From Chirona hameri (lineage: Eukaryota > Arthropoda > Thecostraca > Balanomorpha > Balanidae): 64,000 nt of DNA. A program made the position numbers and the translations under genes. Below the pieces are notes generated by a model. The model was not told the DNA's origin. It worked only from the letters and a program-made list of their open reading frames with translations, and did no database searches. Positions within the stretch are counted from its first letter, which is position 1, and each line of letters begins with the position of its first letter. The stretch spans positions 1 through 64,000 of the forward strand of contig JAXIVJ010001988.1 in NCBI GenBank assembly GCA_036785665.1, read 5' to 3'. Below are positions 56,030 to 64,000 of this stretch, piece by piece.

Positions 56030-57009
56030 ATTGAAGTCACTTTGGTCATGTTTTGGCTCAGGTCAATATTGAGGTCACCGGAGGTCATCAAAAGTGAAAT
56101 TGTCAAACTTTAGGACTTAGCTCCAAAACTCCAAATATCATATGGCACTATGATAGCTAGGAAGAAACGATACAAAATGGGTCATGTTAACAGTTCAGGC
56201 TTCAGAGGTCACCACATGTCATGCTGACATTTTCTTCCAAGAAGTTTTTCGTACACATCGTTTTACCTAATGAAGATAGGGCAATCATTTCAACGCCATC
56301 GTATGTGTCTCGTCCAGCTACGTCGGACCGTATTCACGATGACCGGATTGGGTCAAGTTCAAAAGTTGACCTTAGGTCAAGGTCATTTATGAACCCAGTA
56401 GGTAATGTTGCATATGGGGAGACGCATATCAGCAAGATACACACAGTAATGTGAGTTGCACGTCTCTATATTCATTATATAAAGAGTCATTGGCAAAAAG
56501 TGAGAATGAGAAGTGAGATGTCCTCAGCTGACCTTGCATAGGTCACTGAGCAACAGTTGTACCTGGGCCAAGAGTGAGCTAAAATAACATAATTCTGCAA
56601 AAAAATGGCTTGATCTAGGTATTGCATATCCTCTGAATAGGAAGCATTTTATATTTTCCCATTCACTTGTAATGGGTAGGTCACGAAATTGACCTGCCCT
56701 TTGGTAACCGATATACAAATATCCAAGTTAAACGAATTGTCGATACCAATGCTCTGATTAACTTCTGTGAGTTTGAAATTGTTCGATCAACTCCCATGAC
56801 TTTGGCACGACCGCAACTATTTTTGGAGGTAAGATCACTCGACGCGACCTGGTGACCTGGCCTGAGATGACCCGAGGTAAAAAATACACAATATATGCAT
56901 AATTGATGCCAGAAGACCTATGCCAATTTTGGTGGCGCTGTACGCCGCCGCTTTCCCGCTATTCCCGAAAAACCTCAGGGAGAGTCAAAATGACACACCA
57001 GGGCGAGGG
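56030..57009 (+). mobile_element. Family C, left end missing (copy C5)
   Basis: It starts in the AGGTCA-rich body (CTCAGGTCAATATTGAGGTC) and runs to the right terminus CACCAGGGCGAGGG, followed by TTAA at 57010-57013. The right end matches the reverse fragment at 8100-8225 better than copy C6 does, which suggests a subfamily. Confidence 0.75.
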
Positions 57010-57013
57010 TTAA

Positions 57014-58415
57014 TCGGTGCACAGTGGGGCCTTTTGCCGATTAGCCGGAATTAATTCATGACGGCCACGCCGTCAACCGCAGCGCAACCAGCTGATGCAT
57101 ACTAGCTAAACCAGCTGCGGCGCACATTTTGTGCACATTTGGACAGCAAAAACAGTTTAAGGTCAGGTCAGGTCACAGAGTAGTGACGTCATAATGCAAG
57201 GTCTGCACGGTAGTCTGAGCGCCGTAAGGTGCTTTCGCGCCGCTGCAGCCGTTTTATTCGCGTCAGTTTGGACTCAGGATGGTCATGATGGTCATATTCG
57301 GCTGTTGATAGCCAGTCATGAGAATCATTAGGTCACCAGCCAAGGTCATGCCAGGTCGCTGAGGAGCCATTTGAAGTTGCTTAGCGTTTTGCTTTGTTCG
57401 TCGATTTGGATGGTCCTGACGTGCCGTAATTAACACATCAGGCCTAAAAAACAACATTAGAAGACATTGCGATTGTCATCAAAAGACGGCCCTCTCAAAT
57501 TTCCAGATTTTTCCCTTTCCAATTTGCGAAATTTCCAAATCTCAAATTTCCAGCAAATTGACTGTAGTAATCAAAGGGGCGAGTAGGAGCGCTGTTTCCG
57601 GGTTGGGACAACATCAGCACATTCTGGCGACTACACTGGTATGTGCCTCGAAGCGTTACTCGCCGTCAAACTTTATATAAACTTACATTTACATATTAGG
57701 GTTGATCCTCATTTTAAAGCAGAGTTCAATGTATGCAAGACTCGGGGGATTTTGCTTGGTTCGTTAAGATTTGTAATGAAATTAAATAAAATGAAAAGTG
57801 AAAAAGCTGTTTTGTTAAAATTAGTCAAGGAAAATGAAAAATAAAAAAGTTGCTTTGTTAAAATTAGACAAGGAAAATGAACGTACAACCAGCCAAATCG
57901 TGTGCATGTATTTCGCCTGAAACAGTGATCTGGCGCTTCCGTCCACAAACTTCAGTTTCGGTCGCGTTTTCATATGCTAGCAAAGGTTAGCGGGGAAAAC
58001 CAATGTCAGATTCGACAAATTAAGAGAATTTCGGTTCCGGGCAGTGCAGTTTGAAGAGAAAATGGGAACCTTCATTTTGTTTATTCCGGCAGGCTGCAGG
58101 ACGAAAGGCCCCCCACAGTGCGGTGGCAGCGTTTTGGCTTAGAATAGAGCCTTGCATCGTGACCACACGGAAATACCGGTGGCGGTAACTCAGTAACTTC
58201 CATCAGGGGAGCTGAAACTTGGCACGTGATGCAGCGCCTCATATACCCACATAGGCGTATGAACAGGGGGGGGGGGGCATGGTCCCTCAATTTTCGGCAT
58301 TTTTTCTCTCTAAAATATTGTCTTTTGGTCGGTGATTTTTGTTTGTATGCGAAAAGGTTTGCCAAGACTAGAAGAGCCCGAATCTGCAAATAAATCTTGC
58401 ATATAAGGGGGGTTT
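57014..58415. other. Unassigned region
   Basis: At 57799-57881 a 41-42-bp A+T-rich unit containing TTTGTTAAAATTAG and CAAGGAAAATGAA occurs twice. A G run lies at 58266. I see no gene. Confidence 0.45.
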
Positions 58416-61289
58416 GATAGATAGATGTATATTCATCAAGGATCCACAAACATGGTGGCTTTTCACCTGACACGTAGAACCAGTTAAAACATTGGACAAG
58501 TTTATATAGGCATCAGCCCAACGAACACGAAGTGCGCATGACATACAGGGCATACACGACATACAGGACACGGAGCATTCAGTGGCGCCTCGACAGGACC
58601 GTGCGTTTCACATTCCCGCGGAACGATGACACATGTGGGTTCAATTTGGTGCGGTTCAACATTGTGACTCCTCTGATGCACAGTCGGCGCTTCCCTGTCT
58701 CAGTTCGGGCTCGTGGCTGCGTTATTCCGTCGGCGCTTCGGGTTCTGTGCTCATGTACCTCGTGGGCTACTGGGCCAATGGTTTGGCTGATGTGTTCTGG
58801 GGTGTTCGTCACTATAGCCCGTTGGACTGCGCAGATGGTGTGGTACTCGGCCAACTCAGCCGCTCGCAACCAGCCGAGCTGCTCAATGACGTCCGAGATG
58901 TGATCGCTTCGTTTGCGGCCACTGACGACCCTCGCGCAGAAGTTGATGACCTGTACGCGAGCCATCTGCGTCGCACCACACGATCCATACACGCTCATAC
59001 AGTATCGCACGATGGACATGACAAGAGCTTGTACAATTATTTTCAGTGTACTCGCAGGCATCACATGACGGGCGTGGCTTAGAGCGATCAGAATACCAGT
59101 GCATTTCGAAGTCATTGCGTCAATGTGTGCCTGGTAGCTTAGATGGCGGTCTAGATAGAGCCCCAGGTTTTGTACTGTCCCCGCGTCTCCTAACACGGAC
59201 CCACAGAATCTGACAGTGATTGGTGGGAGACTCCTTAACATAGCTGGTGTCCCCAATACTAACATCTGAGTTTTGGCTGTATTGACTCTCATTCCATTGT
59301 GACAAAACCATCGGTAAGCAGCATCGAGAGCAGTTTCCATGAGTGAAATGATTGTTTCCAAATCGCGTTGTTTACATGTGACCAAAATTGGTGTGTCATC
59401 AGCAAACTGAACAATGGTGACGCTATCGGGCACATGCAGGCTCAGATCGTTTGCAAACAGCATAAATAGGACGCAGCTGAGGCTACCCCCTTGAAACACC
59501 CCGATTTTGTTTCCTCTCGGCTTTGACGTTATGCTAGAGCCGTCAGCACTGCGGACTCGCACCTGTTGCACGTGTCCCATCAAATAGTTGGCAAACCAGT
59601 CAGTGTCCACACCGTATAGCTTTAACTTTTCGATGAGTTTTCGGTGAGGCACAACATCAAAACATTTTTATAGATCAAGAAGGACCAAAATTGAAATATC
59701 ACCGTTGTCCATGGCATGGAGAACGCGGTCAGTGATGACGCTGAGAGCGGTCTCGGTTGAGTGCAGTTTCCTGTATCCTTGTTGTGCGGCGGTCAGTAAG
59801 TCATGTGAGTCCACATATTCCATTAGCTGTCTTTGTACGATACGCTCCACTATTTGCATTATGCCTGGTAAAATGGAAATAGGGCGCGTATCGGCTGGGT
59901 TGTTGGCTGTTTTGCCCTTGGGTATCGGTGTCACTATCGCATGCTGCCACTGAGCTGGGACGAGCCCGGTGGTCAGACTGGAATTGACGATATCGAGGAG
60001 TACATGACCAATGCCTGGGAAAAATGTCTAGCATAGTGACACTCACCCCATCTACTCCTGTGGCTGTTGACGGCTTCATGCTCAAAAACGTTGAGTACAA
60101 TGTGTCAATGTAGGTGGGTTTAATCTTTAAAGTGCCTGAGGTGATACGGGGTAGCCTGACTGGGACTGGAGTGGCCGGTCGCGGGACGCTGGCAGACGTA
60201 GCAGGTCCTATTGTGACGTAGTAGTCATTGAGTGCGTCCGGTGTAACTGTGTGGTTCCGCGTGCTGCTGTTTACGTCCAATCACGGGCTGAAGGACGCGC
60301 CACAAACTGTGCCTTTCTCCCCGGGCAATCTGCTCCTGATAGAAGGCGCGACTGTCAGATCGGGTGACAGCTCTACACGTACACAGCCTGTTCACCTCAC
60401 GGTACTCGTCACGTGTGCCGCGTGTCAGTGTAGCGCGGCGGCGCCTCAACAGCTCCTGTGTGTCAGCCGATACAGGGGGTGTCACTACAGGTCGGACCGT
60501 CACACGACGAACGGGAGCCACTCGGTCCAGCTGACGGATGAACAGTTCACAGAAGGCATACCATTTCAGTGCGGGGCTGTCACGCAGGAGAACGCCCGAC
60601 CAATCACACTCCCATAGCTGCTGGTTGAAGGCAGCGGCATCTACGCGCCCGAGACTGCGCCGCTCAACACGCGGCCGGCCAGCCGAACTGTCGGGGCCCT
60701 GTCTCTCCAATATAACGCGCGTAAAGTCGTGCGGGCCGCCGAAGTGACACCGCGTCACGCCACTCCTGCATACAAGGTCAGGGCGGTTGGCGGCAACAAC
60801 GTCGAGCAGAGAATGCGCAGGCCGGTAAGTTGGACGATCACGATTAGTTATAGTCAATCCGTATGTGTTGAACAAATCAGGTAACAGACGCTCACGGGTA
60901 CTCTCTCTGGCCTTTAGCAAACAACAGTTGAAATCCCCATCAACTACGAGTATAGAGCGAGGGTAGTTGGCAAGCATGAATTGGATCTGATTTTCAAGTG
61001 AATCGAGGTCCGCTGTCACTTGGCGCGCAGTGTTTGAAGGTACCCGGTACGCGGACGCGACCAACAGTGACTGATGTTTGTTGACATGCACCAGCACCCA
61101 AACAATCTCCAAGTTAGAGCTGTCATCGCCGGTGAATGGGGTCTTCAACTGTTCGCACTTGAAACAGTCTCGAACTAGCACTACGACACCACCTTTTCCT
61201 TTCGGGAGATGAGCACCGGTAGGGCGGTTTGATTTCACTCGATACGAGATAAAGGTTTCACTGCCCCCCCCCCCCCCCCACACACACAC
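58416..61289 (-). pseudogene. LINE: endonuclease plus FADD reverse transcriptase
   Basis: On the minus strand the endonuclease part (61289-60225) shows GGVVVLVRDCFK, GDFNCCLL, SLLDVVAANRPD and GGPHDF, matching the later APE motifs; the first motifs are missing, so the 5' end is truncated at a C run (61264-61279). After frame changes come TATGVDGVSVTMLD and the fingers (59934-59668, TPIPKGKTANNPADTRPISI, AAQQGYRKLHSTETAL). A single in-frame TAA interrupts LLDL-KCFD near 59665. The next frame (59652-58579) has GVFQGGSLSCVLF, catalytic FADD (59406-59395) and the C-terminal GRKRSDHISDVIEQLGWL. The group is CR1/Jockey-like. About two frameshifts and one stop make it inactive but younger-looking than the LINE at 36.5-38.6 kb. 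Confidence 0.9.
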
Positions 61290-61776
61290 TTTTCGTGACG
61301 TTCCTACAGTCTGTTAATACCCATGACAACGGATTTTCATCGAAACCTGAAATACAGTGTGTTTTGGCCCTGACGATCTGTCTTGGAATACCCAATGCCT
61401 GAAAATACCCTCTCAGACCGTCTGAAGGCTGCTTTTAGACAGGCATACACTGTAGGGTTTAAAAGCCCTAACAAAATGAAAAACCAAGCCTCAGGTGTAA
61501 AAATTCCCTTTCAAATCAGCGTAGGACCCTTTCCTTTTTCCCCGTAGGGCCCCTGTCCTTTCAGACCAACCGCGGGTCCCCTTGCCAAGTTGCCCCCCCC
61601 CCCCCCCCCCCCAGGCCAGGGCTGCGACCGCCCCTGTCTGCTGCAACGACAAATTGTGAGGCGAATATAGAGGTAAAGAGCTTCGCCTTATCCATGCAGA
61701 TGCACCGCCGGTGCACAATGCAAGGCCACGCGAATTGGAACGTGTAATAGGCGCATCCGGCAGAATGGTATTGTCA
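61290..61776. other. Unassigned spacer
   Basis: A long C run lies at 61594-61612. No EN start, gene or repeat is recognised upstream of the LINE truncation point. Confidence 0.45.
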
Positions 61777-61780
61777 TTAA

Positions 61781-62285
61781 AGGGAATAGGTCACCTTGAA
61801 AGTTGTCTTGAAATTTGGCTATACTGAGCTGAAGAAGAATGAAATTTTGAAGAAAAAAATTGCAATTTGGCTATACGAGCTGAAGAAGAAAAAAACGAAT
61901 ATGACATTTGTTTGGACGATAGACGGATATCCGTCGACAAATGGGCATGTTTCTCTTTTCTCCTTCATGGCCATACAAACTTCATGACAATTATTATGAC
62001 GTCATGCATATGGTAGCTTGAATATGGAAACTATGGCACACAATAACGACGGACCTTAGGCATATATATGCAGGCTGCTTGTAACGTAAACAACCGTTGT
62101 GAGGACCCGAAACAAGTTTCGTGCCCCGATCGGGGCACGAAACAGCGTCTTCTAAAAGGGGCCCACTAGTCCTGTGTCGAAATTACTTAGCGTAGGGCGG
62201 TAATTTGTTTTCACACATCCCATTTTTCGATCTGCTCTACAAATCTGCTATCTCAGTTCAAAACCCCATGTTAAAGGTAAACCCT
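61781..62285. mobile_element. TTAA MITE family M, copy M4
   Basis: TTAA lies at 61777-61780 and 62286-62289. The ends are AGGGAATAGGTCACCTTGAA and ATGTTAAAGGTAAACCCT. The left part contains a small duplication (TTTGGCTATAC followed by GAGCTGAAGAAGAA, twice). GTGCCCCGATCGGGGCAC is a palindrome near the middle. It is collinear with M3. Confidence 0.85.
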
Positions 62286-62424
62286 TTAACTAATTCAGTA
62301 CCTACAGTCTACACACTGTCTGAAAACCACCCATGTGGTCCTGCGCTTCAAGGGTGATGAGTATCGAATCGAAGATCCGAATATGCTTTTAATATATGAG
62401 GAAATAAGAGCAATAGAGTATTAA

Positions 62425-63418
62425 CACGCGCCCTGGAGGACCTCTGATAATTACACGCCCTGGAGGGGGGGGGGGCGGATTTCGTCCCCCCCCTATGATC
62501 TCGAAAACCACGCAACGTAGCGACAATCAGAAAACGGCGTTAGATAGCTCGAGGCAAGCTCTATCGAAAGTATATCGGACTTTTTTTTAGGTCAGGTCAA
62601 TATTCAGGTCACCAGAGGTCATCAAAGGTAAGATTTTCCAGTTTTAGGACTTCGCTTTGAACACCCCCAAATATATCGGGAACTATGATAGCTAGGAACA
62701 AACGGGAAAACAATCGAAAGCTCTTGAAAAATCCAATCCCTTGTCCTCATATTTGATCTCAGGTCAGTAGTTTAGGCTCCATAGGTCATCAAATGTAAAA
62801 AAGGTTATTTTTTGGCAAGCCTGTTTTTCGCAAATAACTTTGTACCTAATACAGATTAAGCAATACGTTCGACACCATCGTGTTTGTCTGGTCAAGGCAC
62901 TTTGCATCATATTCATGTTGACCAGGTTAGGTCAACTGATAAATTTGACCTCAGGTCAAGGTCAAGTGGTGACCCAAGTAGGTCATGTTTCATATTTAGA
63001 GACGTATCTCGATGAGACAAACACATTGGTACCGTTTTCACTTCCCTATCTGCATTATGTCGATAGTTATTGACAAAACAAGAAATTGACCCGACCTTAG
63101 GTCACCGACATCAGAAATCCGAGATGAAAAAATTGTAGGTATCTATGACCTTATGAAATCCTGCAAGTTTGAAACCGATCGGTCTAAAACTGTGGCTGCG
63201 GTACGACCGCAAACGTTTTGGAGGTAGGGTCATCACGTCGCCTGGTCTGGTGACCTGACCTGAGATGACCCTAGGTAAAACAAACTTACTTAATGTGGGT
63301 AGTTGATTTCCGAACAGTTATGCGAAAAATGGCGGCGCTGCGCGCCGCCGTTTTTACGTTATTCTCGAAATACCAGAGGGGTGCAGGCGGATTTCGCCCT
63401 CCCCCTCCAGGGCGCGTG
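62425..63418 (+). mobile_element. Family C, best preserved copy (C6, 994 bp)
   Basis: TTAA lies at 62421-62424 and 63419-63422. The left terminus CACGCGCCCTGGAGG is the exact inverse of CCTCCAGGGCGCGTG at the right. The left terminus is echoed 29 bp later (ACACGCCCTGGAGG). The interior has 15 exact AGGTCA or TGACCT hexamers and ends with the GGCGGCGCTGCGCGCCGCCG hairpin. There is no coding capacity. This copy is the best reference for the family. Confidence 0.9.
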
Positions 63419-63422
63419 TTAA

Positions 63423-64000
63423 CTTCTTCAGGAAGCTTTGCAGATGAACATTCAGAAGACTGGTATGAAGTGAATGAAGCCTTTGGCTGTCTATTGGATG
63501 AAGGGCAAAAGTAAGTGTCCCACGTTTCCTGTGTTGCCGGCCGCTTCTCTGCATGTCAGCTGTCATGATTGAATGGATGATCAGCAGGATGTCTGGCCGT
63601 GACCGCCCGTGCGACCTGGCTGCGGCCCGGGACCGTGACCTGTGACCTCTACAGCCGGACCACCGTCACGGTCGGCGGCAGCGGACGCGCAGCGGCAGGT
63701 CACGACCGAGCGACACACCAGGGCGGAATGAATCGACCGAAGCCTGGTACACAAGGCGGAGGGTGTTCAGTTCAGATCAGATCAGAGGCCAGTTTTACCA
63801 AAAAATAATCACCGCACGCAGAAAAAAAAAAAATCGCCGCTAAAAAAAACTGCGGACATGAGCCGAGTTTCACCAACGAAAAAAAACTGACGGTGCCGGC
63901 TGTTATTTTTTTATAGACGCAAACAGCTGATATTGATGACGTCACACACCAATAACGATACGATTACGATATAACGCTAATCTGCTGACAAAACGAGTTT
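63423..64000. other. Unassigned window end
   Basis: GC-rich sequence to about 63740, then A-rich stretches. No domain, RNA or repeat is recognised. Confidence 0.45.

Overview
This window reads as intergenic DNA from an animal, probably a marine invertebrate. I see no intact host gene and no prokaryotic signature. It contains decayed non-LTR retrotransposons with APE-type endonuclease and reverse transcriptase domains, a tRNA-derived SINE, several families of short non-autonomous DNA transposons, many kilobase-scale tandem repeats, and a very high density of G or C homopolymer runs. The species cannot be fixed from the sequence. The retrotransposon proteins resemble families common in crustaceans, molluscs and other invertebrates, which is a recollection and not a search result.

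Layout. 1-6.6 kb: a foldback and several TTAA-flanked non-autonomous elements. 6.6-9.4 kb: largely unassigned, with fragments of transposon ends. 9.4-23.3 kb: a C-rich minisatellite passing directly into a ~13.3-kb satellite with mixed 34- and 41-bp units and higher-order repeats. 23.9-27.4 kb: a degenerate 21-bp repeat with a foldback inserted by 12-bp target duplication, then a 36/30-bp minisatellite. 27.4-32.2 kb: mostly unassigned. 32.2-36.2 kb: a TTAA element holding a small retroposon, a 1.29-kb hAT-type element, a LINE C-terminal fragment and a 31-bp minisatellite. 36.4-41 kb: a reverse-strand LINE (YADD reverse transcriptase) broken by a SINE, then two more TTAA elements. 41.7-46.4 kb: a possible exon split by a 248-bp hAT MITE, two further hAT elements, and a TTAA element whose terminus is amplified into a 28-bp minisatellite. 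46.4-48.5 kb: a LINE C-terminus split by a 1,355-bp foldback. 49.3-56 kb: a small hAT MITE, a 32-bp minisatellite (~77 copies), a reverse transcriptase scrap, TTAA elements and a 24-bp minisatellite (~58 copies). 56-64 kb: a TTAA element, a reverse-strand LINE (endonuclease plus FADD reverse transcriptase), and two well preserved TTAA elements.

Two themes tie the parts together. First, insertions can be read as a nested stratigraphy because many target duplications survive: TTAA for three groups of elements, exact 8-bp duplications for five hAT-type elements, 11 bp for the SINE, 12 bp for one foldback and 4 bp for another. Second, tandem repeats are repeatedly associated with transposons: the 28-bp array is a copied transposon terminus, a ~120-140-bp array lies inside a hAT element, a three-copy array contains a transposon's right end, and a 31-bp array abuts a LINE coding remnant. 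The long open frames in this window mostly come from repeat periods and should not be taken as genes.
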